Shown: positions 44,515 to 53,191 of the stretch, piece after piece | Layout of the letters: each line of letters starts with the position of its first letter | Numbering within the stretch: the first letter of the stretch is position 1 | From: Pseudomonas oryzicola | GTDB lineage: Bacteria > Pseudomonadota > Gammaproteobacteria > Pseudomonadales > Pseudomonadaceae | Assembly: GCF_014269185.2 (NCBI RefSeq) | Contig: NZ_JABWRZ020000001.1 | Location: forward strand, 3,063,001-3,127,000 | Length of the DNA stretch: 64,000 bases | Direction: 5' to 3' | Notes under the pieces: model-generated | What the model was told of the DNA's origin: nothing | The model's database searches: none | The model's input: only the letters and a program-made list of their open reading frames with translations | Made by a program: the position numbers and the translations under genes

Positions 44515-44678
44515 CAGGAATACCTCGCAAAATGTGCTTGCCAAACGGCGCTGGGCACCTTTGCAAACCGCCGCCCCCGCTGGCATCAGGAGCCTGTTCC
44601 CTGCCGCCGTCGGCACCGCGCGGGAGGGGTCGTCTACACTTGCCCGCAGCTACCCCACGGCAACCGACGAGGGCCCCG

Positions 44679-45695
44679 ATGAAGAGAATTCCAACGTTGC
44701 TGGCCGGCCTGCTGCTCGCCGTCGGCCTGGCCAGCACCGACAGCGCCGCCTCGGCAGAACGCAGCGAGCCCATCCACTTTGGCGCCATCGGCTGGGAAAG
44801 CGGCGCACTCACCACCGAAATCCTGCGCCTGATCGTCGAGCGCGGGTATGGCTACCCCACCGACACCCTGCCCGGCAGTACGGTCAGCATGGAAGTGGCG
44901 CTCGCGCGCAACGACCTGCAGGTAATCGCCGAGGAATGGGCCGGGCGCAGTCCGGCCTGGGTCAAGGCAGAACAGGCCGGCCAGGTGTTCGCCTTGGGCG
45001 ACACGGTCAAGAATGCCGAAGAAGGCTGGTGGGTGCCGGCCTACGTGATCGAGGGCGATGCCGCACGCGAGCTGAAACCCGTGGCGCCGCAATTGCGCAG
45101 CGTCGAGGACCTCAAGCGTTACCCGCAGGTGTTCCGCGACCCCGAGTCACCCGGCAAAGGGCGCTTTCTGAATAGCCCTAGCGGCTGGACATCCGAAACC
45201 GTCAACAGCCAGAAACTCAAGGCCTATGGGCTGAATGATCTCTATACCAACTTCCGCAGTGGCTCCGGGGCTGCAATGGATGCCGAAATCGGCTCGGCCA
45301 TCCGCCGTGGCCAGCCGGTGCTGTTCTACTATTGGAACCCGACCCCTTTGATGGGGCGTTACAAACTCATACGCCTGCAAGAGCCGCCGTTCGATGCCCA
45401 GGCCTGGGCCACCCTCACCGATGCCGGCAACCCCAAGCCCAAGGGCAGCAGCTCGCTGCCGGCCAAGTTGTCGATTGGCGTATCCAAGGCCTTTCGCGAG
45501 GGCTACCCGGAGCTGGTGAGCGTATTCGAGCGGGTCGACCTGCCCATCGACCGACTGAACAATGCACTGGCCGACATGAGCGAAAAGCGCACGCCGCCCC
45601 GCGACGCTGCCCTCACCTTCCTGCGCGATAACCGCGAGGTGTGGAAAGCCTGGTTGCCTGCGGACATTGCCACCAAGGTCGAGGGCAGCCTGTGA
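44679..45695 (+). CDS. Glycine betaine/choline-type ABC substrate-binding protein
   Basis: 338 aa from ATG 44679 (GAGGG seven bases upstream) with a signal peptide (cleavage near SAASA, residue 25). OpuAC family: IHFGAIGWESGALTTEILRLI, GSTVSMEVALARNDLQVIAEEWAGR, FYYWNPTPLMGRYKL. It binds a quaternary amine in the periplasm. Its stop overlaps a GTG start of the following permease (GTGA, 45692-45695), but that permease is broken and no ATPase gene follows, so this protein is orphaned unless it serves another system. Confidence 0.88.
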   Translation: MKRIPTLLAGLLLAVGLASTDSAASAERSEPIHFGAIGWESGALTTEILRLIVERGYGYPTDTLPGSTVSMEVALARNDLQVIAEEWAGRSPAWVKAEQAGQVFALGDTVKNAEEGWWVPAYVIEGDAARELKPVAPQLRSVEDLKRYPQVFRDPESPGKGRFLNSPSGWTSETVNSQKLKAYGLNDLYTNFRSGSGAAMDAEIGSAIRRGQPVLFYYWNPTPLMGRYKLIRLQEPPFDAQAWATLTDAGNPKPKGSSSLPAKLSIGVSKAFREGYPELVSVFERVDLPIDRLNNALADMSEKRTPPRDAALTFLRDNREVWKAWLPADIATKVEGSL

Positions 45696-46183
45696 GCGGC
45701 GGCTTCCCCGAAGCCCTGCAATTTTTCCTTTGCCGACAGCGTCAACCGCCTGGTCGACTGGCTGGTGCTGCATTACGGCGATCACCTGCGCAGCGTCTCG
45801 GACCAGTTGCTGCAACTGCTGGTCGGCCTTGGCAAGGTGCCCGCCGTGTTCGCCACGCTGATCTATGCCCTACCACCGCTGGTGCGGCTGACCGAACTGG
45901 GCCTGAGCCAGATCGACCCTTCGCTGCTGCAAGCCGCCCATGGCCTGGGGCCCTGCCGCTGGCGCTGCCGAGCATCATGGCCGGGCTCAACCAGTCGGTG
46001 ATGATGGCCCTGTCGATGGTGGTGGTGGCTTCGATGATTGGCGCCCGCGGGCTGGGCGAGGACGTGCTGTCGGGGATCCAGACCCTGAATGTCGGCCAAG
46101 GCGTCGAGGCCGGGCTGGCGATCGTCGCCCTGGCCATGGTGATCGACCGGATCAGCCAGGCTTATGGGCGTGGTGGGCGCTGA
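45692..46183 (+). pseudogene. Betaine-type ABC permease, deleted and frameshifted
   Basis: The reading starts GTG AGC GGC GGC and gives SGGFPEALQF, then a run of five T (one extra base at about 45720-45725) throws it out of frame. Restoring it gives SFADSVNRLVDWLVLHYGDHLRSVSDQLLQLLVG, which should then continue through most of the membrane domain; instead it jumps to LGKVPAVFATLIYALPPLVRLTELGLSQ, so roughly 100 codons are missing. A second break after HGLG again changes frame, and the end reads PLALPSIMAGLNQSVMMALSMVVVASMIGARGLGEDVLSG as in intact ProW-type permeases. The product cannot work. The binding protein in front is intact. Confidence 0.85.
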
Positions 46184-46271
46184 GGAGTATTGCCGCTGCC
46201 GGCCTTTCGCAGCACAAGGCGATTCCTTGCAGGAGCGCATAGGGAACAAGGTTCGAGAGCGTGTCACATTC

Positions 46272-46312
46272 CCTGTGGGAGCTGCTTGCCGGCGATAGGG
46301 CCGGGCCTGACA
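46272..46312. repeat. Single REP element
   Basis: CCTGTGGGAGCTGCTTGCCGGCGATAGGGCCGGGCCTG-type REP in the gap between the permease relic and the LysR gene. Confidence 0.7.
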
Positions 46313-46349
46313 ATGCAGCTCTGTCAGCTTGAAACCGGACCTCACCCGC

Positions 46350-47213
46350 ATGTCCCTCAAAGCCTTGCGCACCCTGGTGACCATCGCCCGCCACGGCACC
46401 TTCGCCCGTGCCGCCGACCTGCTCAGCCTCACACCTTCGGCGGTAAGCCTGCACATCAAGACCCTCGAAGACGAACTGCAAGTGACCTTGTTCGACCGCA
46501 GCCGCAGGCAGGTGTCGCTGACCGAAGCCGGCCAGTTGGCGGTGGCCCGCGCCGAGACCATCCTGGCTAGCTATGACGAACTGGCCGATGCCCTGGCCAA
46601 CGGGCCGAGCCTGCGCGGTCGCCTGCGCCTGGGGGCGATCCACACGGTGCTGGCGCGGCGCTTGCCCAAGGCGCTGGTATGGCTGAAGGCGCACCACCCG
46701 CAACTGCACATCAGCGTGGCATCCGGCATGTCCGCTGAACTGGCGCGACGCGTTGAAGATGGCGAGCTCGATGCAGCGATCACCACCGAACCGGTCAGCC
46801 CCTACCCGCAGAGCCTGGACTACACGCCCTTGTTCGAAGACCGCTTCTGGGCCATCGCCAGCCCCGAGCTGGCCGGGCACAGTCTGGCGCAGTTGCTGGC
46901 CAGCCAGCCGTTCCTGCGCTTCGACAAGCGTGCCTGGGCCGGCCGACAGATCGAGCAGGAACTGCGCCGACAGCATCTGCAAGTGAGTGAACAGATGGAA
47001 CTCGATAGCCAGGAAGCCCTGGCGCGCATGGCGGTGATGGGCCTGGGTGTGGCAATCGTTCCCATGGCTGAAGAAGACCTCGCCCGTCTGCCAGCGGCTA
47101 CCTGCCTGCCGTTTGGCGAACCCCAGCTGACCCGGCGGGTGGTCTTGCTGGAGCATCAGAAAAGCCAACGGCGGCATTTGAGTGCAGTGCTGAAGACCGC
47201 GCTGGAAACTTGA
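46350..47213 (+). CDS. LysR-family transcriptional regulator
   Basis: 287 aa from ATG 46350 (a TTG seven codons earlier is possible; both ribosome sites are weak). DNA-binding helix LRTLVTIARHGTFARAADLL, SLTPSAVSLHIKTLEDEL. The effector domain contains GRLRLGAIHTVLARRLPKAL and MAVMGLGVAIVPM. The neighbouring AEC transporter on the same strand may be its target. Confidence 0.87.
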   Translation: MSLKALRTLVTIARHGTFARAADLLSLTPSAVSLHIKTLEDELQVTLFDRSRRQVSLTEAGQLAVARAETILASYDELADALANGPSLRGRLRLGAIHTVLARRLPKALVWLKAHHPQLHISVASGMSAELARRVEDGELDAAITTEPVSPYPQSLDYTPLFEDRFWAIASPELAGHSLAQLLASQPFLRFDKRAWAGRQIEQELRRQHLQVSEQMELDSQEALARMAVMGLGVAIVPMAEEDLARLPAATCLPFGEPQLTRRVVLLEHQKSQRRHLSAVLKTALET

Positions 47214-47353
47214 AATGGCAGTCGCCGCTCCTACAAAGCCCGTGTCTGCCCGACCATGCATTTATGCTCAACAGTCAGTGAAGAAAACAACGTTTTTACA
47301 GACCGATCGCCCCCGGTAGTCTGTGCCCCGTACCCGGCCACGGAACGCTGATC

Positions 47354-48271
47354 ATGCTTCACTTGCTGCTGACCACCCTGCTACCGATCATCCTGCTGAT
47401 TGCCCTGGGCACTTTCCTGCGCCGGCGCGGCGTGCTCGCAGAAAGCTTCTGGCCTGGCGCCGAGCGCCTGAGCTACTACGTGCTGTTGCCCTCATTGTTT
47501 CTCCACGGCCTGGCCAGCGCCAACCTCGATGGCGTACCGGTGCTGGGCATGGTCGGCGTGCTGATGCTCTCGACCCTGGCTGGGGCCGTACTGCTGGTGC
47601 TGTACCAGGGCGCAGTGAACCACGATGGCGCCGACTTCACTTCAGTCTTTCAGGGCGGTATCCGCTTCAACAACTACATCGGCGCTACCCTGGCTGCGGG
47701 TATCTACGGCAGCGCCGGTATCGCCCTGGCCGCGGTGGCCAACGCCGCCATCGTGCCCTTGGTCAACCTGCTTTGCGTGCTGGTGTTCGCCCGTTTCAGC
47801 GCCCGCCATAGCTCACTTGCCACGGTACTGCGGGCCATCTTCGCCAACCCGTTGATCGTCGGTTGCGCTGGCGGCTTGCTGCTGCGCGCCAGCGGGCTGG
47901 GCTTGCCAGCGGGTATCGAGCCCACCGTCAAGGCCTTGGGCCAGGCCGCCCTGCCACTGGGCCTGCTGTGTGTCGGGGCCGCCCTGGGTGGCGCCAGCCT
48001 GGGCCAGCAGGTGCGCCCGTTGATGGCAGCAGCGGCGTTCAAGTTCCTGATCATGCCACTGACCACCTGGGGCTTGTGCCGCCTGCTCGGCCTGGGTGGC
48101 CAGGCGGCGGTGGTGGCGGTACTGTTCCAGGCACTGCCCACGGCTTCCTCTTCCTATGTGATGGCCCGGCAAATGGGCGGCAACGCGCCGCTGATGGCTG
48201 CCATCATCGCGCTCCAGACCGTGGCTGCCGCCGCAACGTTGCCCTTGGTATTGCTGCTTGCGCTTGACTAG
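47354..48271 (+). CDS. AEC-family transporter
   Basis: 305 aa with about ten membrane helices. Auxin-efflux-carrier features: LIALGTFLRRRGVL, ERLSYYVLLPSLFLHGLA, FQGGIRFNNYIGATLA and the C-terminal FQALPTASSSYVMARQMGGNAPLMAAIIALQT. Bacterial relatives export or import malate, malonate and similar small acids. It begins 140 bp after the LysR gene. Confidence 0.88.
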   Translation: MLHLLLTTLLPIILLIALGTFLRRRGVLAESFWPGAERLSYYVLLPSLFLHGLASANLDGVPVLGMVGVLMLSTLAGAVLLVLYQGAVNHDGADFTSVFQGGIRFNNYIGATLAAGIYGSAGIALAAVANAAIVPLVNLLCVLVFARFSARHSSLATVLRAIFANPLIVGCAGGLLLRASGLGLPAGIEPTVKALGQAALPLGLLCVGAALGGASLGQQVRPLMAAAAFKFLIMPLTTWGLCRLLGLGGQAAVVAVLFQALPTASSSYVMARQMGGNAPLMAAIIALQTVAAAATLPLVLLLALD

Positions 48272-48304
48272 ACTGTGAACCAGCTCACGGTTCGGAGCCC
48301 GCTC

Positions 48305-48910
48305 ATGCGCCTGTTCTGGATACTGATCGGCCTGGCCCTGCTCTCAGGCCCACTGGATGCGGCCGACCCCGCCAAGGCGGCGATCGCCGAAGACAAGGCC
48401 GCGCGGCTCGAGGACAAGGTGGTGAACGACGCGCCACCGCCGAAAAAGGCAGAAACCCTCACCCCGGCTGAAGCGCAGGCAGTGGACCCGGCGGGCCAGG
48501 CAGCACTGGACGACAGCATCACGTGCCTGGCGCGGACCGTTTACTGGGAGGCCAAGGGCGCCGACGCCGAAGACATGGCAGCGGTGGCCAGCGTAGTACT
48601 CAATCGGCTCGGCAGCGAGGGCTTCCCGGACACCATCTGCGGCGTGGTCAAACAAGGTGTCGAGAGCAAGGCCTGCCAGTTCTCCTGGTGGTGCGACGGG
48701 CGCCCTGACCAGGTCGAGGAACCGCAGCGCTATGGCATTGCCAAGGAGATCGCACGCAAGGCGCTCAACCAGCAATTGAAAGACACCACCGGCGGGGCGT
48801 TGTACTTTCACGATCGCAACGTCCGCCCGGACTGGGCCAAAGCCTATCGCAAGACAGCCCAAACCCGGCATTTTCTCTTCTACAAGCCAAACCCGGCACT
48901 GGCCCGCTGA
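48305..48910 (+). CDS. Cell-wall hydrolase, SleB/CwlJ type
   Basis: 201 aa from ATG 48305 (GGAG eight bases upstream) with a signal peptide (MRLFWILIGLALLSGPLDA). After a 50-residue Ala/Lys/Pro linker the Hydrolase_2 domain follows (about 75-195): LARTVYWEAKGADAEDMAAV, VVLNRLGSEGFPDTICGVVKQ, CQFSWWCDGRPD and GALYFHDRNVRPDW. The Glu in the first block is the likely catalytic acid of this lysozyme-like fold. Periplasmic peptidoglycan cleavage. Confidence 0.88.
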   Translation: MRLFWILIGLALLSGPLDAADPAKAAIAEDKAARLEDKVVNDAPPPKKAETLTPAEAQAVDPAGQAALDDSITCLARTVYWEAKGADAEDMAAVASVVLNRLGSEGFPDTICGVVKQGVESKACQFSWWCDGRPDQVEEPQRYGIAKEIARKALNQQLKDTTGGALYFHDRNVRPDWAKAYRKTAQTRHFLFYKPNPALAR

Positions 48911-49105
48911 AACCCGCCCAGGCCGGCCACGGGTAATGAGGCGCCTGATCGCACTTTTTCGCCGGCGGCCGGTCTACTCCCTCTTTTGCCGCCAGCAATG
49001 ATTGCCGGCGTTTTCATTGCTTTGCACGATCCCGGGCCAAAAGCCCCGGGCTTGTGTAGGATGAGCAGCGCAAACCACGACGCTGCCAGTCATAGGGAGA
49101 TCCAC

Positions 49106-49957
49106 ATGCGCGTCCTGTCATCCGTTGCCGCCTTGTCGCTGGTCCTGGTCGTCTCGACCGGGGTGCTGGCTGCTACCGGCGAAGAGGCGCAACTGATCGA
49201 TTCGATCAATATCTACCGCAGCAAGGCCCAGCCCTGCGGTGGCGAAGCGTCGCTGGAGCTGCCGCCGCTCAACAGCGATACGCGCCTGGCGCTGTCACCA
49301 GAAGGAACCCGCGACCTGCAGCAGGCGATGACCCGCGCCGCTTACCCCATGGTCAACGTGCAGGCCATCAGCCTGTCGGGGCCGCGCGATGCACGCGCCG
49401 CCATGCACGCCATCGAAGAGAGCTTCTGCCAGGTGGTGCTCGACCCGCAGTTCGTCGACATCGGCGTCAGCCAGGAAGGCCGCGAATGGCGGATCGTGCT
49501 GGCCCGGCCGCTGCTCAGTGGCCGCCTGGGCGACTGGCAGGCCGAAGGGCAAAAAGTGCTGCAGGAAATCAATGCTGCGCGCAAAGTGCCGCGCCAGTGC
49601 GGTGGCCAGCCCTTTGCCGCAGCCCCTGCGCTGAGCTGGAGCGGCGTGCTGGCTGGCGTCGCCGCCAACCACACCCGGGCCATGGCCAACCAGAATTTCT
49701 TCGACCATATCGACAAGGATGGCCGTACCCCCGGTGACCGGGCCGAACTGGCCGGCTACCTGTACCGACAGATCGGTGAAAACATCGCTGCAGGGCGTGA
49801 CACTGCGCACAAGGTGGTCGATGGCTGGCTGGATAGCCCGGGGCACTGCGCCACACTGATGAACCCGGACTTCCGCGAACTGGGGGCTGCCTACGCGGTG
49901 GACCCGAAGAGCGATGCGGGCATCTACTGGACGGGAGTGTTCGGGGCCCCGCAATGA
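49106..49957 (+). CDS. CAP-domain (SCP/PR-1-like) secreted protein
   Basis: 283 aa from ATG 49106 (AGGGAGA just upstream); signal peptide to about VLAA, residue 22. An N-terminal region of about 120 residues is unassigned. The CAP domain (about 150-283) shows INAARKVPRQCGGQPFAAAP, LAGVAANHTRAMANQNFFDHIDKDGRTPGDRAE, IGENIAAG and GWLDSPGHCATLMNPDFRELGAAYA, retaining the two His and Glu of the CAP cavity. Its envelope role is unknown. Confidence 0.88.
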   Translation: MRVLSSVAALSLVLVVSTGVLAATGEEAQLIDSINIYRSKAQPCGGEASLELPPLNSDTRLALSPEGTRDLQQAMTRAAYPMVNVQAISLSGPRDARAAMHAIEESFCQVVLDPQFVDIGVSQEGREWRIVLARPLLSGRLGDWQAEGQKVLQEINAARKVPRQCGGQPFAAAPALSWSGVLAGVAANHTRAMANQNFFDHIDKDGRTPGDRAELAGYLYRQIGENIAAGRDTAHKVVDGWLDSPGHCATLMNPDFRELGAAYAVDPKSDAGIYWTGVFGAPQ

Positions 49958-50034
49958 GTCAGGCGGAGATAGCCTGGTTTCAGCCGTTCGGCATGAGGGG
50001 CTCAGCTCACATCGTTGTATCCCTCCATGGTTGC

Positions 50035-50200
50035 GAATGCCGGCAGAGCCAGTGCCATTCTCCGCGTCGCCTGCTTCGCGGATAAATCCGCTCCTGCAAT
50101 TGGCGCTATTCCAGTAGCGGCTTCAGCCGCGATCACCGGCAAGGCCGGTGCCATCCAACGCGCCACCTGCTTCGCGGGCACCTGCGCGCAATTCAAGGGC
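50035..50200. repeat. Two degenerate direct REP-like units
   Basis: About 60-bp units repeat in the same orientation: one near 50045-50110 (GTGCCATTCTCCGCGTCGCC...TGCTTCGCGG) and one near 50145-50200 (GTGCCATCCAACGCGCCACC...TGCTTCGCGG). The second lies inside the 3' end of the GlxA regulator gene. Confidence 0.6.
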
Positions 50201-51139
50201 GGTACAAGCGAACCGCCGACGCACGCACTTGCTCAGGTAACTGGCGTCGCCCAGGCCCACTTCGTCGGCAATCTGCGCCAGGCTGTGGCTGGAATTGAGC
50301 AAGCGCCAGCGCGCCTGCTGCAAGCGCATTTCCAGCCACCAGGCTTTCGCGCTCATGCCATGGCTGGCGTGGAACTGCCGGTCCAGCTGGCGGCGGCTGA
50401 GGCCCAGCTCCGCAGCCAGGCGCTCTACCGCCAACGGCTTGCCCAGGTGATGACGCATCAACGCTTGTGCCCGCTGCACCTGCCGCCCCTGCCCCGGCCC
50501 CAGCGCCAGCGAGCGCAAGGCATGGTGGCTGTCACGCGGATCATCCACCAGCATGTCGGCCAGGCCCTTGAGCGCCCGGGTGCGCCCACAGGCGCCCGAC
50601 AACAGCGCGACGGCCAGGTCGATGACAGCAGTACCACCGGCGCAGGTGATGCGGCCGCCGTCGATGCAATACAGCTGCTCGGGCAGCACCTGCAAGTGTG
50701 GGAAGGCTGCGCGAAACTCGGCTTCATGCCGCCAGTGCACCACCACCTTGTGTCCCTGCAGCAAGCCACATGCAGCCAGCAGGAAGACGCCATTGTCCAC
50801 CCCCAGCAACTTGACGCCGGCTTTGCTTGCTTGCCTGAGCAGCGCCTTGTAGTGCGGCGCCAATGCGGCAGTGGCCATGGCATTGCGCCCACCGAATATC
50901 ACCAGGTAATCGAACCTGGCCAGGTCAAGCTGACTGACCAGGGCCTCGACCTGCACCACCGCACCACTGCTTGAGCGCACCGGGTCAAGGGTGAGCCCTG
51001 CCACGGTCCAGCTGCAGTAGCGCTGCTGGCTGTAATCCTCGTCATCGGTGCTGAAGCGCAACTTGTCGAGAAAGGCGCCGAACGGCAGCAAGGCGAAATC
51101 CGGTAACGGCAAGATCAGCAAGCGGATGTCGGGTGACAT
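50123..51139 (-). CDS. GlxA-type AraC transcriptional regulator
   Basis: 338 aa from ATG 51139. DJ-1/PfpI-like domain (about 1-190) with FDYLVIFGGRNAMATAAL and LLGVDNGVFLLAACGLLQG, where the Cys nucleophile is replaced, so it is a sensor, not an enzyme. AraC domain about 210-315 with RLAAELGLSRRQLDRQFHAS and LAQIADEVGLGDASYLSKCVRR. The last 20-25 residues (REAGGALDGTGLAGDRG) are encoded by REP-like DNA and so are probably an extension gained when a repeat landed over the original stop. Divergent from the LysE-type exporter gene. Confidence 0.85.
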   Translation of the reverse strand: MSPDIRLLILPLPDFALLPFGAFLDKLRFSTDDEDYSQQRYCSWTVAGLTLDPVRSSSGAVVQVEALVSQLDLARFDYLVIFGGRNAMATAALAPHYKALLRQASKAGVKLLGVDNGVFLLAACGLLQGHKVVVHWRHEAEFRAAFPHLQVLPEQLYCIDGGRITCAGGTAVIDLAVALLSGACGRTRALKGLADMLVDDPRDSHHALRSLALGPGQGRQVQRAQALMRHHLGKPLAVERLAAELGLSRRQLDRQFHASHGMSAKAWWLEMRLQQARWRLLNSSHSLAQIADEVGLGDASYLSKCVRRRFACTALELRAGAREAGGALDGTGLAGDRG

Positions 51140-51243
51140 GGCATCGCGTCCAGAAACAACCATGGAATGTCCAGATCATACCCTGCCCGAGCGAGATGCA
51201 GACCATAGACTGAAGCCTTCTCCTCGATGAGGCACTTCCCGCC

Positions 51244-51855
51244 ATGGCACTCGACACCTGGCTGATCTACCTGCTGGCCAGCATCGGCCTGTCGCTGACC
51301 CCGGGCCCCAACAGCCTGCTGGCCCTGAGCCACGGCGCCCGATATGGGGCGCGGCGGACGTTGTTCACCATCTTCGGCGGGGTGTTCGGCTTCAGCGCCC
51401 TGATCGCCCTGGCCATGTTCGGCCTCAGCGCATTGCTGCAGGCCTCGGCCTCGGTACTGAGCGTGCTCAAGTGGGTGGGAGGTGCCTATCTGATCTGGCT
51501 GGGGATCCAGCTGTGGCGCAGCCCCGGCCTGCACCTTGAGTTGACCGCGCAAAGCGCGCGACCGGGCAATGTCGACCTGTTCCGCCAGGGCCTGTTGTCG
51601 GCGCTGGCCAACCCCAAGGTGCTGTTGTTCTATGGCGCATTCCTGCCGCAGTTCATCGACCCGCAGCGTGGGCTGCTGTTGCAGTTCGTGGTCATGGCGG
51701 CGACCTTTGCCAGTGTCGAGTTTCTGGTCGAATACCTGTTGGCGCGCCTGGCGTTTCGCCTCCAGCCTTGGTTAGCCAAGGGCGGCAAAGGCTTCAACCG
51801 CTGCTGCGCCAGCCTGTTCGCCTTGATCGGTGTGGCGCTGCCGCTGGGGCGATAA
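51244..51855 (+). CDS. LysE-family amino acid exporter
   Basis: 203 aa with six membrane helices. Family start LIYLLASIGLSLTPGPNSLLALSHGARYG, then WVGGAYLIWLGIQLWRSPG and FRQGLLSALANPKVLLFYGAFLPQFID. Belongs to the RhtB/LysE group exporting amino acids or derivatives. Divergent from a GlxA/AraC regulator 104 bp away, which may control it. Confidence 0.9.
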   Translation: MALDTWLIYLLASIGLSLTPGPNSLLALSHGARYGARRTLFTIFGGVFGFSALIALAMFGLSALLQASASVLSVLKWVGGAYLIWLGIQLWRSPGLHLELTAQSARPGNVDLFRQGLLSALANPKVLLFYGAFLPQFIDPQRGLLLQFVVMAATFASVEFLVEYLLARLAFRLQPWLAKGGKGFNRCCASLFALIGVALPLGR

Positions 51856-51886
51856 CCAGCCACTGCACAGCAGCGCGCGTTTCCCT

Positions 51887-53086
51887 TCAGCCCCGGCGCA
51901 CCTTGGCCAGGAAAATGACCAAGGCTACACCCGGCAACCCAGCCCCCACCCACGCCACACCCTGCCAGCCGAACTGGCTGAACACCGCACTGGCAACCGC
52001 CGAGCCGAGCGCCCCGCCAAGGAAGATGCTGGTCATGTACACCGCGTTCAGCCGCCCGCGGCTGGCCGGGTCCAGTGCGTACACCTCGCGCTGGCCAATC
52101 ACCATGTTCATCTGCACGGCGAAATCCAGCAGCACACCGGTAAGCCCCAGGCCAATCACGCTGTAGCCCGGCGCCGTCAGCCCCAGCAACAGGGCCGCCG
52201 GTGCCAGCAGCAGCGCCAGCAGCGAGCCAGCCCGGGCGTGGCCGGCATCGGCCAGGCGGCCGGCCAGCGGGGCGGCAACGGCACCCACCGCACCGACCAG
52301 AGCGAATACGGCAATCTGGCTCTGCGACAAGCCATGCTCACCGGCCAAGGCCATCGGCACTGCGGTCCAGTACAGGCTGAACGCCGCGAACATCAACGCC
52401 TGGTACAGCGAGCGCTGGCGCAGCAAGGGGTAACGGCGCAGCAGCGTCAGCAGCGACAGCATCAACCCGGCATAGCTGGCCTTGTGCTCGGGGCGGCGCT
52501 GCGGCAAGGTCAACGCCAGCAACAGGATGATCGCCAGCATTACCCCGGCAGCGCCGACGAACACCGTGCGCCAGCCAAAGTGGTCGGCCACCAGGCTCGA
52601 CAACGGCCGCGCCAGCAGGATGCCCAGCAGCAGGCCGCCCATGATGTTGCCGACCACGCGTCCACGCTGCTGCTCCGGCGCCAGGTGCGCTGCCAGCGGG
52701 ATGAGCATCTGCACCGCCACCGAGCTGAAGCCGATCAGCAGCGCATAGCCCAGGAACAACTGGCCCTGGCCACTGCGGCTGGTTCCCGCGAGCAGCAGGC
52801 TGACCCCGGCCAGTACTGCAGTGGCCACCATCAACCGGCGGTTTTCCAGCAGGTCAGCCAGCGGCACCAGCAACAACAGGCCCAAGGCATAGCCCAGCTG
52901 GGTGAGCGAGACGATCAGGCTGGCGTGCTCGGTGGACAACCCAAGGTCGGGGGCAATCAGCCCGACGATGGGCTGGGCATAGTAGATGTTGGCGACAATC
53001 GCGCCGCAGCAGAACGCCAGCAGTGCGACCAGGGCCCGGCTCAGACCGGAGGCTGCTGGCTGCGTGGCGGCAAGGGAGGGATTCAT
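51887..53086 (-). CDS. MFS transporter
   Basis: 399 aa with 12 membrane helices. Typical MFS1 features: ANIYYAQPIVGLIAPDLGLS, LGYALGLLLLVPLADLLENRRLM, GNIMGGLLLGILLARPLSSLV and RGRLNAVYMTSIFLGGALGS. It resembles the YgaY/arabinose-polymer-efflux-type exporters often controlled by a nearby LysR. The LysR gene lies 105 bp upstream on the same strand. Confidence 0.88.
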   Translation of the reverse strand: MNPSLAATQPAASGLSRALVALLAFCCGAIVANIYYAQPIVGLIAPDLGLSTEHASLIVSLTQLGYALGLLLLVPLADLLENRRLMVATAVLAGVSLLLAGTSRSGQGQLFLGYALLIGFSSVAVQMLIPLAAHLAPEQQRGRVVGNIMGGLLLGILLARPLSSLVADHFGWRTVFVGAAGVMLAIILLLALTLPQRRPEHKASYAGLMLSLLTLLRRYPLLRQRSLYQALMFAAFSLYWTAVPMALAGEHGLSQSQIAVFALVGAVGAVAAPLAGRLADAGHARAGSLLALLLAPAALLLGLTAPGYSVIGLGLTGVLLDFAVQMNMVIGQREVYALDPASRGRLNAVYMTSIFLGGALGSAVASAVFSQFGWQGVAWVGAGLPGVALVIFLAKVRRG

Positions 53087-53191
53087 GCGAGGTTCCTCGG
53101 CAACGGATGGAAGATGCCGGTCACCTTACCCAGCGGCGTCGCCACCGGGAATCCGGCGCTGGCGCAACGGGCTTTTGCGTGTAGCGCAACG

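Noticed and set aside
50002..50196. 64-codon frame with an internal repeat
   Set aside because: It is a translation of the two REP-like units and overlaps a real gene end; not a protein gene.
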